From Cocleimonas flava (GTDB lineage Bacteria; Pseudomonadota; Gammaproteobacteria; Thiotrichales; Thiotrichaceae), in contig NZ_SMFQ01000003.1 of NCBI RefSeq assembly GCF_004339015.1, positions 372,001 through 436,000 of the forward strand: a stretch of DNA of 64,000 nt. The letters are read 5' to 3'. Shown here in pieces: positions 48,127 to 58,208 of the stretch. The notes under the pieces were generated by a model. It was not told the origin of the DNA. It saw only the letters and a program-made list of their open reading frames with translations, and did not search any database. Each line of letters starts with the position of its first letter. The stretch's first letter is position 1. Both the position numbers and the translations under genes were made by a program.

Positions 48127-50811
48127 TTAATTGCCGTTACCAGTACCTGTTCCCATCCAGATTATTTCATCTTTGCTATAACCTAAGACTTGGTAATTAG
48201 GCACAGCTTTGGTTATGGGTTCAAGAACAGGCATCCATGAACCGCCATTCTTGGTCAGATCTTCAGGTTTCATTTCCAAACCTTCCAGAACAGTTTCAGC
48301 AGCTTGATATCCACCAGGAGATTGAGGTGCAAACCAGTTCAAGGTCATACTGGTATCGCTCACCTTCATATAATTTGCATTATTTTCAATATCAACACTG
48401 GCGAGACCAGCGACGATATCATCATCCTCCACTGTTAAACCTAACTTCGCAAGCCCATGGATATTGTAAAAGTGCCATCTATACTTAGGGAATTCAAGCA
48501 AACCCATTAGCCCCATATCTACCGCCACTTTTTCCGTAACGGGAACAGGATTATTTAGCATGCCATCAGCTGCATGACAGGATTGACAGCCATCACTGCC
48601 AAAACCAATTGCTTGCTCTTTAGGTCTTACGCCATGACCCCCCAGAGTTACACCATTTGAAAAGGCAGGATAGTTTTCAACAACAGCAAGGAACGCTGGT
48701 ACTTGCTCTTCAGGCAAACTTGACGCCTGCATCTGCAAGAACATCTTCATCAAACTGCCGTCTGGTAATTTCATCGTAACCAGATCATCCGCTGATGCAA
48801 ATGGCGGATACCAATCATAATCAGCTGGCATTCCCATTGCGGCATTCATCCGCTTGAAGCTATTTAAGCCAGCATTGGATGCATCAAATCGACTGAAATT
48901 GAAGGGAACATCACTATCAAGTATGCCATCATTATTTTGATCCCACGCAGCAAACTTAGGGTCTGAACTGATCATGTAGTGTTCATAGCCGTAAGTCGCT
49001 TTATCGAAGTGAACCATATTCGGGAAGATTTGCATCATCGCCATGGCTTGTCTATTTGGATCTGTGGAGAAGAAGTCGTTAAGCGTTACCTGTCGAACTT
49101 CTGTAGGGGTTAAATCCAGCATATCCATTGCGGCAAATGCTTCTGCATTTCCTGGTCCTGTATCGGGCTTATTAGCGTAAAAGCGATACATTGAATATGC
49201 ATTGTAGTCCGCATCAGCTTCATTTTTTATCATTTCACCTTTGAAGAAACGTGCATCAAACACCATGCCGTTCGCCATCGGTTTAAATGGCGTAATCTTG
49301 GCATTCTGGGACCCACGAACCGCTAACGTTTGGGCTAAAAACGAGGTGCCTCCATTGAACCAAACTAACACTGGGGGCGCTTGATAAGCACTAAAATCAC
49401 CCGCAATATCGTCATGATCACCCGCATTCATGTGGTCTGCTGATATCAATAAAGAATCTTTACCTGCTGGATTACGACCAAATGATAAATGTGAACCCTC
49501 GCCATAAACAGAATAAGTAATCCCTCCACTTACCGGAATATGACAGGTTTCGCAGGCCATGGAATCAAGATGTTTGGAGCTATGGATTGATGCTTTCTTA
49601 CCATTCACAGGTTCTTCTGGTGTTGCTGAATCTACTAAAGACTCGATTCTATGACAGGTTGTACACATGATATTGCTTGGATCATCTGGGTCATTCTCTG
49701 TCCCGGGAGGTGGCGCAGGATAGTCTGCTGCAGCAAGGTCGCCCCCCACACTATGTCCGCGAACAAACTTATGTTTTGATACGGTATGGCACACGGTACA
49801 TTGGTTTTCTGCATCTTCGAAAGGACCGGTTTTAACGGTTGCGTGAACATCGTAACCTTCTTCAAATAAAGTCGCTCTTTTGTATCCAGTGCGCGCATGT
49901 TCGTGACAACGTAAACAGGTAGACTGCTTGGTAGCCCCTGCGGATTTTACCGCTGCAACACTTCTATCTTGAGCCACAGTTGGCCAAGGTGTATCGGGAT
50001 TACCATCGTTATCGGTATCCATCATCAAAGGCATATCGGGAATGGTGTCGCCATCTGTATCGATTTGTAAATCAGGAGAACCGTCCTGATCAAAATCACT
50101 ATTGTCGTGCGCGGCTTTGGCATAACCGAGTGGTGTCGGTGAAGCGCCATCAGCGGGAGCATGCACACTAACGACCATATTATCGCCTTCAGGAACTGAT
50201 TTATAAATATCGGCATGACATACCAGACAATCAATACCAGATTCCATAATATCACTAGCCTGCTTTTGCGGCTCGGGCAAACCCATCGCTGTTAACATGC
50301 CCTCGAACATACCTTCCATCACAGGTAGATATCGACCTGCATGACATTTGGCACATTCACCTAAATTTTCATTGCTAGTAAAGTTGACTAAACCCGAAGT
50401 TCCCGGAAGTCCGCAAGCTCTGTCTAACATGCCATGAGCACCACCACCAGGAAACATAACAGTATCACTGCGCGCGGCTAGTTTGTAATGAACGGTGTCC
50501 TTAAAATCTGCAATAGCCTCTGTGTGGCATTGCTGACAGAGTACCTGACTCACATTACGTTTAACCTCAGACTCTGGAATGACGGTGTCATTAACTATGT
50601 ATTGTTTAAGCTGTGCATCATAGACAAAATCGTGAGCATTTCTAGTAGCCTCGGCAGCATCTTCGTCTTTGCCGCTACTATTACAACCTGCCGTTATCAT
50701 TATCAGCAAAACCATCGCAATTAAACTGATTCTATTGAAAGGCTTACTAGCATGACTGCTGATCTGATAACTGCTTTTTCTGTTGATACTTCTTCCTAAT
50801 ATTTGCAACAT
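48127..50811 (-). CDS. octaheme cytochrome c lipoprotein with Ca-binding-type repeats
   Basis: About 894 residues from the ATG at 50809-50811, with GGGAG eight bases upstream; the upstream GTG has no spacing for one. The N-terminus is long and basic before a lipobox (MITAGC). Eight CxxCH sites are visible in order: CQQCH, CAKCH, CLVCH, CLRCH, CTVCH, CTTCH, CETCH and, far downstream, CQSCH. Between hemes 3 and 4 is an Asp-rich DxDxDGxxD tract (DFDQDGSPDLQIDTDGDTIPD) like thrombospondin type-3 calcium repeats. No octaheme nitrite/tetrathionate reductase catalytic motif (CxxCK) was found. It is a periplasmic or surface electron carrier of unknown role. Confidence 0.85.
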   Translation of the reverse strand: MLQILGRSINRKSSYQISSHASKPFNRISLIAMVLLIMITAGCNSSGKDEDAAEATRNAHDFVYDAQLKQYIVNDTVIPESEVKRNVSQVLCQQCHTEAIADFKDTVHYKLAARSDTVMFPGGGAHGMLDRACGLPGTSGLVNFTSNENLGECAKCHAGRYLPVMEGMFEGMLTAMGLPEPQKQASDIMESGIDCLVCHADIYKSVPEGDNMVVSVHAPADGASPTPLGYAKAAHDNSDFDQDGSPDLQIDTDGDTIPDMPLMMDTDNDGNPDTPWPTVAQDRSVAAVKSAGATKQSTCLRCHEHARTGYKRATLFEEGYDVHATVKTGPFEDAENQCTVCHTVSKHKFVRGHSVGGDLAAADYPAPPPGTENDPDDPSNIMCTTCHRIESLVDSATPEEPVNGKKASIHSSKHLDSMACETCHIPVSGGITYSVYGEGSHLSFGRNPAGKDSLLISADHMNAGDHDDIAGDFSAYQAPPVLVWFNGGTSFLAQTLAVRGSQNAKITPFKPMANGMVFDARFFKGEMIKNEADADYNAYSMYRFYANKPDTGPGNAEAFAAMDMLDLTPTEVRQVTLNDFFSTDPNRQAMAMMQIFPNMVHFDKATYGYEHYMISSDPKFAAWDQNNDGILDSDVPFNFSRFDASNAGLNSFKRMNAAMGMPADYDWYPPFASADDLVTMKLPDGSLMKMFLQMQASSLPEEQVPAFLAVVENYPAFSNGVTLGGHGVRPKEQAIGFGSDGCQSCHAADGMLNNPVPVTEKVAVDMGLMGLLEFPKYRWHFYNIHGLAKLGLTVEDDDIVAGLASVDIENNANYMKVSDTSMTLNWFAPQSPGGYQAAETVLEGLEMKPEDLTKNGGSWMPVLEPITKAVPNYQVLGYSKDEIIWMGTGTGNGN

Positions 50812-51256
50812 ATCTAACACTCCCTGAAAAACGACTAAGCACGTTTAGGCTGAAGATTTAAAACTCGTTTCGCCTTGTGAGTTGGTGATATTTCCTTATG
50901 CAAGCAGATTTCGTGTTTTTATTATTGATGCATTACACCACTCGATTAATCTCTAGTAGATAACGGAGTAAAATTATCAACAACGACAATTGTTAATTTT
51001 TATAAGAAGAATTGTTAATGAGTGATATTAAAATACACATATCGAACATAGATATTAAAAGAAAGAAAAGAGAGAAAAATATAAGAAACCAATAAATACA
51101 GATGAAAATCAGATAAAAAACAACTCAGAAATAAACAATTGTTAATTTCAACAGATAAGCATAAGCATATACTTATTTAATAATATTGGGGACTTTGCAG
51201 GCTGTTCTTTGTAAGAACGTAAAGTCAGTTTACATTTATTAAGAAGTATTTTTATC
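50812..51256. promoter_or_regulatory. divergent cytochrome control region
   Basis: 445 bases, very AT-rich. It contains three exact copies of AATTGTTAAT at 50988-50997, 51010-51019 and 51137-51146; copies 1 and 3 share a 13-base core CAATTGTTAATTT. Copies 1 and 2 start 22 bases apart, about two helical turns. The element may bind a regulator of both cytochrome genes. I cannot name the regulator. Confidence 0.55.
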
Positions 51257-53008
51257 ATGAGAACAATAATAATAAGATCACTTTCATTCTTTTATTTGAC
51301 TGTCTTTCTTTTCGCTTGTGGTGGCTCAAGTAGTTCCAGTGAATCAACTGTAACGACAAATGACAATCAAGATATCATTACTCCCGTTATACCAGCACCC
51401 CCCGAAGATACAGATAGCACAACGATTACATCCGTTGCGCAATCAGCACATGATTTTACCTCTGATCATTTCAGCGGTTCGGATAATTGTGCGCAATGCC
51501 ATGATGGCTTAAGTGATGATACGGGTGAAGATTTATCCATAGTCAATGCCTGGCAAACAACCATGATGGCTAATAGCGCTCGTGATCCGTTCTGGAAAGC
51601 AAAAGTTGCCAGCGAAGTGGTACGTAATCCGGAACACGGTAAAACAATCGAGGGTAAATGCGCCCGATGCCACATGCCAATGGCACATGTAGAATCAACT
51701 TTTAAAGATGAAACCGTAGACTTGTTTGATAATGGTTTTTTGTCTCCAGATAACCCTCATTTCAATCAAGCTGCTGAAGGCGTCAGTTGTACGGTTTGTC
51801 ACCAGATAGAAAATACCGCAGGATTTGGTACAGAAGCAGCAACATCAGGTAAGTTTGTGATTGCTGATAATACCGCCGACCCAAAGCTCTATGGACCATT
51901 CTCCAATCCAATTCAGGGACCTATGCTCAATAGCACAGGCTATACACCAGTTGAGAGCCAACATATTTCCGACTCTGCACTGTGTGGCAGTTGCCATGAT
52001 GTTAAAACCCCGATAATTGATACATCCGGAAACCTTACTGCTAATGAGTTTCCAGAACAGATGATTTACAGCGAATGGAAAAATAGCGATTTTGCAAAAC
52101 CAGGCAGCGAAGAAAGCTGCCAGAGTTGTCACATGCCATTAGCATCTGGCAAAGCAAAAATTGCGAGCAGACCCAGTTTTGTTGAAGCACGAGATCATTT
52201 TTCCAAGCATCAGTTTGTTGGTGCTAATACCGTCATGCTAGATATCTTACAGAACAATTCTACGACACTGGGTTTACCAGTGAATGACTTCAGTAATACG
52301 ATAAATTTAACAAAAGAAATGCTTAGAAGTTCAGCCGACATTGCGATTGAAAATCTACAACAGGAAAACCAGCAATTATCATTTAACGTTCATTTGAAGA
52401 ATAAAACCGGGCATAAATTCCCCAGTGGATTTCCCTCTCGAAGAGCATGGCTACATATTGAAGTGACTAATACAGACGGTGATCTGGTATTTGAATCTGG
52501 CGCAATCAATCACTTAGGACAAATATCTGGTGTAGATTCTGATAATGATAACGACACTACAAATAGCACTAATACAGAATATGAAAAACACCATGATCTG
52601 ATTACCTCAGCTGATCAAGTTCAAGTCTATGAAAGCATCATGGTTAATACGGACAATTCGGTTAATTACACCTTATTAAATAGCGCAGGCTATATCAAAG
52701 ATAATCGCTTATTAGCCAAAGGAATGGATAAGAGCCATATTCCGGTAAATATCGGCGCAAAGGGTAATGCAATTTCTGATGACAATTTTGATGCTGCAGA
52801 AGATGTCGTTACCTATCAACTGCAAAATATCCCTAATGGATCATACAGCGTGAAAGCCACATTGAATTATCAATCCATTTCCTACCGCTTCGCCACAGAC
52901 TTATTTAAGGATAAATATGCACATAGCTTAGTTAATGACTTCAAACTTATGTACGATAATGCACGTTTTCGTCATGAAGAAGTGATATCCGTAGAGGCTA
53001 ATTTATAA
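51257..53008 (+). CDS. pentaheme cytochrome c lipoprotein
   Basis: 583 residues. A signal peptide with lipobox LFAC is followed by a Ser-rich linker. Five CxxCH sites follow: CAQCH, CARCH, CTVCH, CGSCH and CQSCH, with intervening motifs DPFWKAKVASEVVRNPEHGKTIEGKC and CHMPMAHVE typical of cytochrome c552/c554-like multiheme proteins. After residue ~370 a beta-rich C-terminal domain begins (LSFNVHLKNKTGHKFPSGFPSRRAWLHIEV). It is divergent from the octaheme gene across a shared control region, so the two are likely partners in one electron chain (inference). Confidence 0.85.
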   Translation: MRTIIIRSLSFFYLTVFLFACGGSSSSSESTVTTNDNQDIITPVIPAPPEDTDSTTITSVAQSAHDFTSDHFSGSDNCAQCHDGLSDDTGEDLSIVNAWQTTMMANSARDPFWKAKVASEVVRNPEHGKTIEGKCARCHMPMAHVESTFKDETVDLFDNGFLSPDNPHFNQAAEGVSCTVCHQIENTAGFGTEAATSGKFVIADNTADPKLYGPFSNPIQGPMLNSTGYTPVESQHISDSALCGSCHDVKTPIIDTSGNLTANEFPEQMIYSEWKNSDFAKPGSEESCQSCHMPLASGKAKIASRPSFVEARDHFSKHQFVGANTVMLDILQNNSTTLGLPVNDFSNTINLTKEMLRSSADIAIENLQQENQQLSFNVHLKNKTGHKFPSGFPSRRAWLHIEVTNTDGDLVFESGAINHLGQISGVDSDNDNDTTNSTNTEYEKHHDLITSADQVQVYESIMVNTDNSVNYTLLNSAGYIKDNRLLAKGMDKSHIPVNIGAKGNAISDDNFDAAEDVVTYQLQNIPNGSYSVKATLNYQSISYRFATDLFKDKYAHSLVNDFKLMYDNARFRHEEVISVEANL

Positions 53009-53081
53009 AGATTCATCTTGTTTGGGTGGCTAAACGTAGTCTTCGACACTGAATAAAACCATGTATCTTGGTCCTTTATAC

Positions 53082-53115
53082 AAAAGCCACCCCCCTACTT
53101 TGAGCCGTTTTTTTA
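53082..53115 (+). repeat. CACCCCCC element copy 13
   Basis: Core CACCCCCCTACTT at 53088-53100, then TGAGCCG and seven T. It is in terminator orientation 80 bases after the pentaheme gene and separates it from proS, which follows on the same strand. Confidence 0.88.
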
Positions 53116-53247
53116 TAGGCCAATATCAGATTGTATAGATAGAAACCACGCCATCCTATCGTCGATATCCTTTATTATGAAAATAGTACTTGTGCTCAGT
53201 CACGCAAGGACTAAAATTGAGCGCTTTGATAATAACCAAGCTATTTC

Positions 53248-54960
53248 ATGAAAGTATCTCATTTCCCAATTTCCACCCTCCGCGAAACGCCTGCCGATGC
53301 AGAAATTAAAAGTCACCAGTTAATGCTAAAAGCCGGCATGATCAAACGTGTCTCATCAGGTCTATATACATGGGCGCCCTTTGGCCTCAAGGTAATGCGT
53401 AAAGTAGAAGAAATCGTTCGTGATGAACTCAATAAAGCGGGGTTAGTAGAATTACTCATGCCAACGGTACAACCGGCAGAGCTGTGGCAAGAGTCTGGTC
53501 GATGGGAACAATTTGGCCCTGAATTACTGCGCATGAACGACAGAAAAGGTGCTGAGTTCTGTTACGGTCCAACGCATGAAGAAATTATCACTGATTACGC
53601 TCGTAAAGAGTTGAAAAGTTATAAAGAACTTCCTGTGACTTATTATCAGATCCAAACAAAATTCCGTGATGAAGTTCGTCCTCGTTTTGGGGTAATGCGT
53701 TCACGTGAGTTCATCATGAAAGACGCATACTCATTCCATACCACACAGGAATCTTTGCAAGAAACTTACGATCAAATTCATGCGGCTTATTCGCGTATTT
53801 TTGAACGCATGGGATTAACCTTCAGACCTGTTCTTGCAGACTCTGGCGCGATTGGTGGCAGTACTTCACATGAATTCCATGTGTTGGCTGATTCTGGTGA
53901 AGATGCGATAGCATTTTCCGATAAAAGTGATTACGCCGCTAATATCGAACTCGCAGTGGCTCTTCCACCTAAAGGCGAGCGCCCTGAGCCGACTGAAGAA
54001 ATGCAAACGGTTGATACGCCGGATTCTCACACGATTGATGCGGTATCTGCATTCTTAAATAAACCCGCAGAATCTTCCATCAAGACATTAATTGTCGAAG
54101 GTGAAGAAGAAGGCGAAGTCGTTGCAATTCTGATGCAAGGCAATGACCAGTTAAACGAATTAAAAGCCGAGAAAATTGATGGCATTGGTTCACCATTAAC
54201 GCCAGCTACAGAAGAACAACTGCTTCAGGCTGTTGGCTGTAATGCCGGTTCTATTGGCCCTGTTGGTCTGAAGATCAGAATCTTTGCTGATCATGCCGTT
54301 AAGAACATGGCCGATTTTGTCTGTGGTGCGAATGTCGATGATAAACATCACATCGGCGTAAACTGGGGACGCGATTTACCAGAGCCCGAGTATGTCGATG
54401 TACGTAACGTTGTGGAAGGCGATCCTAGCCCTGACGGAAAAGGCACGCTCAGTATTCTTCGTGGAATAGAAGTCGGACATATCTTCCAGCTAGGCACTAA
54501 ATACTCAGAAGCGATGAATGCCACAGTATTAGGTGAAAACGGTAAACCAGAAATAATGACCATGGGTTGTTACGGCATCGGTATTACCCGCGTTGTCGCA
54601 GCAAGTATCGAACAAAGTCATGATGATAACGGCATTATCTGGCCAGCAGCATTAGCCCCTTTCCAGTTAAGTATTGTGCCTATTAATTACAATAAATCAG
54701 AAGACGTAAAAGCAGAAGCTGATGCCTTGTATGAAGAGTTGATTGCAGCCGGTTACGATGTATTACTGGATGATCGTAATATGCGCCCAGGTGCAATGTT
54801 CGCTGATCATGAGCTGATTGGTATTCCACATCGCATTGTTATTTCTGATCGTGGTTTGAAAGAAGGACAGGTTGAGTTTAAATCTCGTACAGATGACGAC
54901 GCAAATGATGTTCAACGTGCTGATATCATGCAATTTGTTGCGGATAAGTTAAAAGCCTAA
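53248..54960 (+). CDS. proS: prolyl-tRNA synthetase
   Basis: 570 residues, the bacterial-type ProRS with an inserted YbaK/INS editing domain (about 225-400). Class II motifs are visible: [28 protein letters not shown] (motif 1), [33 protein letters not shown] (motif 2) and [14 protein letters not shown] (motif 3). The anticodon-binding domain closes the protein. It aminoacylates and edits tRNA-Pro and stands alone with its own control region. No strong ribosome binding site precedes the ATG. Confidence 0.97.
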   Translation: MKVSHFPISTLRETPADAEIKSHQLMLKAGMIKRVSSGLYTWAPFGLKVMRKVEEIVRDELNKAGLVELLMPTVQPAELWQESGRWEQFGPELLRMNDRKGAEFCYGPTHEEIITDYARKELKSYKELPVTYYQIQTKFRDEVRPRFGVMRSREFIMKDAYSFHTTQESLQETYDQIHAAYSRIFERMGLTFRPVLADSGAIGGSTSHEFHVLADSGEDAIAFSDKSDYAANIELAVALPPKGERPEPTEEMQTVDTPDSHTIDAVSAFLNKPAESSIKTLIVEGEEEGEVVAILMQGNDQLNELKAEKIDGIGSPLTPATEEQLLQAVGCNAGSIGPVGLKIRIFADHAVKNMADFVCGANVDDKHHIGVNWGRDLPEPEYVDVRNVVEGDPSPDGKGTLSILRGIEVGHIFQLGTKYSEAMNATVLGENGKPEIMTMGCYGIGITRVVAASIEQSHDDNGIIWPAALAPFQLSIVPINYNKSEDVKAEADALYEELIAAGYDVLLDDRNMRPGAMFADHELIGIPHRIVISDRGLKEGQVEFKSRTDDDANDVQRADIMQFVADKLKA

Positions 54961-54977
54961 ATACAAGAAAAAAGTGG

Positions 54978-55007
54978 CTTGTCTTGGCTCACTAAGAGCC
55001 AGACAAG
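54978..55007. other. hairpin after proS
   Basis: CTTGTCTTGGCTC and GAGCC-AGACAAG pair with one bulge around ACTAA. No T-run follows, so it may be a 3' stabilising stem; termination is more likely at the CACCCCCC element 75 bases on. Confidence 0.55.
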
Positions 55008-55079
55008 TCCATCATAGATTTCGTAAGAAATTGTCGATGTACAATGCTAAATTTGGATGAGTGGCTTTTATAACCACTT

Positions 55080-55110
55080 AAGTCACCCCCCTACTTTTAG
55101 GCCTTTTTTA
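55080..55110 (+). repeat. CACCCCCC element copy 14
   Basis: Core CACCCCCCTACTT at 55084-55096, then TTAGGCC and a T-run. It is in terminator orientation downstream of proS and between convergent genes. Confidence 0.88.
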
Positions 55111-55144
55111 TATAAACAACAATTTCTTTTGTTTGTTTGTTTAA

Positions 55145-56353
55145 TCAAACCTTAGTAGCTAAACGTTTCTCCACAGGCATTCTGACTAACCAGAAAATAC
55201 TTGCCAATATAACGCCCACAAAAAGTATCCCGCCAATATTGACCGATTCCCAACCAAACTTGTTTTGAAAAATTCCTGCGGATAATGATGCAATAGTTAC
55301 CATCGAGAACACCATAAAATCATTCAACGCCTGAGACTTTGCCGTTTCTTCTGGCTTGTAAGTTTCAGTTAACAGTGTTGATGCGCCAATAAACAGAAAG
55401 TTCCAGCTGATTCCGAGTGCTACCAAAGCTACCCAAAAATGCCACACCGATGTACCTGATAGGTTTATCAATGTGCAAATCAACGCCAATACTGCTCCTG
55501 TTACCATGACTTTAATTACTCCCACCTTTTGAATGATTGTTCCGGTGAAGAAAGAAGGGGCAAACATGGCGAGTACATGCCACTGAATCACAAAAGCGGT
55601 TTGATCAAATGCATGTTGATGATGATGCATCGCTAAAGGTGTAGCGGTCATCACATACGTCATAACGCCATATCCCAACATACCGCAGATTACTGCAACA
55701 ATAAACGTCGGCTGCATGGCAATCTGTTTTAATGGCCGCCCAGTATGTTGCAAATCAACGATAGAAGCTGGCGGTAACTTTATGAAAAATAATACAATAA
55801 AAATTAAAACATAAAGTACGGTAACGTAAACAAAGCCGCCCACGAAAGGAATGTTATCGACCATTCCTCTACCAAAGTTAGCCAGATTTGGGCCGATAAA
55901 AGCAGCTATAACTCCACCTACCATCACATAAGAAATGGCTTTCGCACGATTACTGACTGCGACAACATCTACCGCAGCGAAACGAAAGTAAGTACCGAAT
56001 CCGTTAAATACTCCGATAGAAAACGAGGCAACAGCGAACAACCAGAAATTAGTGGTAAATACCGCATACACAGCCAAACAACCGCCTGTAATCCCAAACA
56101 AACTACCAAACATAAAACCAGCACGTCTTCCCCATTTACCCATCAGTAATGACGCTGGGATACTGGTTAACATCTGTGCCAGAAACTGTAAAGACAATGG
56201 CAAGGTAACCAAGATTTTATCATCTGTTAAGGTCAGACTTACCAAGGCAGATGCCGTTATCAATAACGATGAACCACTCATCAATAAGGCCTGACAAATG
56301 GCCAGAAAATACACGGAAAATGGCATTTTATCTGTGCTTATTAGTGCGCTCAT
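55145..56353 (-). CDS. major facilitator superfamily transporter
   Basis: 402 residues with twelve predicted helices in two halves. The cytoplasmic loop motif A is visible as MGKWGRRAGFMFGS between helices 2 and 3. The layout (MSGSSLLITASALVSLTLT, ASIPASLLMGKWGRR, VFNGFGTYFRFAAVDVV) resembles YqgE/YnfM-like efflux carriers, but the substrate is unknown. The start is the ATG overlapping the beginning of the divergent purH control region. Confidence 0.88.
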   Translation of the reverse strand: MSALISTDKMPFSVYFLAICQALLMSGSSLLITASALVSLTLTDDKILVTLPLSLQFLAQMLTSIPASLLMGKWGRRAGFMFGSLFGITGGCLAVYAVFTTNFWLFAVASFSIGVFNGFGTYFRFAAVDVVAVSNRAKAISYVMVGGVIAAFIGPNLANFGRGMVDNIPFVGGFVYVTVLYVLIFIVLFFIKLPPASIVDLQHTGRPLKQIAMQPTFIVAVICGMLGYGVMTYVMTATPLAMHHHQHAFDQTAFVIQWHVLAMFAPSFFTGTIIQKVGVIKVMVTGAVLALICTLINLSGTSVWHFWVALVALGISWNFLFIGASTLLTETYKPEETAKSQALNDFMVFSMVTIASLSAGIFQNKFGWESVNIGGILFVGVILASIFWLVRMPVEKRLATKV

Positions 56354-56445
56354 AGCTAAAGTTTTTTTCAGAAACGAAGTGCCACACCATAGAGGGTATG
56401 CGATACTCCGTCCATTCTATTTTTTCGATATAAGGATTTAATTAA

Positions 56446-58014
56446 ATGGCTGATAACCGTCCTGTGCAACGCGCATTATTAAGTGTTTCCGACAAAACTG
56501 GTTTGTTAGAATTTGCCAAAAACCTGCATGCTAAAGGCATCGAGCTTCTTTCTACAGGTGGCACCGCAAAACTACTGGCTGATAATAATGTGCCTGTAAT
56601 TGAGGTTTCAGACTACACAGGTTTTCCTGAAATGATGGACGGCCGTGTTAAAACGCTACACCCAAAAATACACGGCGGCATTCTCGCTCGCAGAGGCACT
56701 GACGATGCTGTTATGAAACAGCATGATATTCCGCCTATCGATCTTATTGTGGTTAACCTATACCCGTTTGCAGAAACGATCGCTAAAGAAGGTTGTAGCT
56801 TTGAAGATGCGATTGAAAATATCGATATCGGCGGTCCAACAATGGTTCGTGCCAGCGCAAAAAATCATGCGCATGTCACTATCGTAGTGAATCCATCGGA
56901 TTACGCGACGGTAGAGAAAGAGCTTGAAGAAAATAACGGAAGTATCTCTAAAGACACTCGTTTCAAGCTAGCCACAAAAGCTTTCGAACACACTGCGGGT
57001 TATGATGGCATGATCGCAAACTACTTAGGAAAAATCGTTGAGAATGACGAACCTAAAGGCTTCCCTTCGACGTTTAATGCACAATTCAAATTAGCACAAA
57101 CAACCCGTTACGGTGAAAATTCACACCAGTCTGCTGCTTTCTATGTTGAAGAAAATCAGCAAGAAGCGAATATCGCTACTGCAAAGCAATTACAAGGTAA
57201 GGAACTCTCTTACAATAATATTGCAGATACAGACGCGGCATTAGAATGCGTTAAACAATTCGATTCAGAGGCTGCCTGTGTCATCGTCAAACATGCTAAC
57301 CCGTGTGGCGTTGCTACTGGAGACAATATTCTGGAAGCGTACGAACGTGCATTTAGCACTGATCCAGAATCAGCCTTTGGTGGCATCATCGCGTTCAACA
57401 AAGAATTAGATGAAAAAACGGCAAAAGCAATCATCGAAAAACAATTCGTAGAAGTGATTATTGCTCCACACGTATCAGCGGGAGCTAGCGAAGCCGTTAG
57501 CAGCAAAGAAAACGTTCGTTTATTGGAATGTGGTGATTTTGCTGAATCCATTGCACGTTTAGATTTTAAACGCGTTAATGGTGGTTTATTGGTTCAAGAT
57601 GCAGATTTACAACTTTATGAAAAACTAGAAGTGGTTACTAAACGTAGCCCTAGCGATGAAGAAATGCGTGATCTTCTGTTTGCCTGGAAAATAGCGAAGT
57701 TTGTTAAATCTAACGCTATTGTTTATGCAAAGAATCAAATGACGATTGGCGTTGGCGCTGGTCAAATGAGTCGCATAAATTCTGCACGTATTGCAGGAAT
57801 CAAAGCGGAACATGCAGACTTAACAGTAACAGGCTCTGTAATGGCTTCTGATGCCTTCTTCCCTTTCCGTGATGGTATTGATGCCGCTGCAGAAGCAGGT
57901 ATTGCTGCTGTTATCCAACCCGGTGGATCTATGCGTGATGCAGAAGTGATTGAAGCTGCCGATGAAGCTGGCATGGCAATGGTATTCACTGGAATGCGCC
58001 ACTTCAGACATTAA
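56446..58014 (+). CDS. purH: bifunctional AICAR transformylase / IMP cyclohydrolase PurH
   Basis: 522 residues, normal. The N-terminal MGS-like cyclohydrolase (residues ~8-150: [47 protein letters not shown]) performs the last step to IMP. The C-terminal transformylase has the active-site KHANPCGVA and SGTMGS-like [12 protein letters not shown] segments. The start is the ATG at 56446 with AAGGA about nine bases upstream. It is followed two bases later by a CACCCCCC element. It is not linked to purD here, unlike the enteric order. Confidence 0.97.
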   Translation: MADNRPVQRALLSVSDKTGLLEFAKNLHAKGIELLSTGGTAKLLADNNVPVIEVSDYTGFPEMMDGRVKTLHPKIHGGILARRGTDDAVMKQHDIPPIDLIVVNLYPFAETIAKEGCSFEDAIENIDIGGPTMVRASAKNHAHVTIVVNPSDYATVEKELEENNGSISKDTRFKLATKAFEHTAGYDGMIANYLGKIVENDEPKGFPSTFNAQFKLAQTTRYGENSHQSAAFYVEENQQEANIATAKQLQGKELSYNNIADTDAALECVKQFDSEAACVIVKHANPCGVATGDNILEAYERAFSTDPESAFGGIIAFNKELDEKTAKAIIEKQFVEVIIAPHVSAGASEAVSSKENVRLLECGDFAESIARLDFKRVNGGLLVQDADLQLYEKLEVVTKRSPSDEEMRDLLFAWKIAKFVKSNAIVYAKNQMTIGVGAGQMSRINSARIAGIKAEHADLTVTGSVMASDAFFPFRDGIDAAAEAGIAAVIQPGGSMRDAEVIEAADEAGMAMVFTGMRHFRH

Positions 58015-58048
58015 TAAAACACTGCTCATAAGTGGGGGGGTGTATTTA
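58014..58048 (-). repeat. CACCCCCC element copy 15
   Basis: Core 58030-58042, read CACCCCCCCACTT on the minus strand, then ATGAGC and a weak T-run. It abuts the purH stop but is oriented for minus-strand transcripts coming from the symporter gene. Confidence 0.85.
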
Positions 58049-58104
58049 AGTTTTGATATAACAATTATCGATAACTGATTGAATTAAAACCCTTTCCAAA
58101 TCAT

Positions 58105-58134
58105 AAAAAAGCAGAGTTAATACTCTGCTTTTTT
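58105..58134. terminator. bidirectional intrinsic terminator
   Basis: AAAAAAGCAGAGT, loop TAAT, ACTCTGCTTTTTT: a perfect 13-bp stem between the convergent purH and symporter genes. Confidence 0.92.
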
Positions 58135-58208
58135 ATGCCTTAAATTAGCTTTTTTGGTTTAGCTTACTTTACATAAGCTAAATTCAGCCAAGTTAATTAG
58201 AGACCAAC

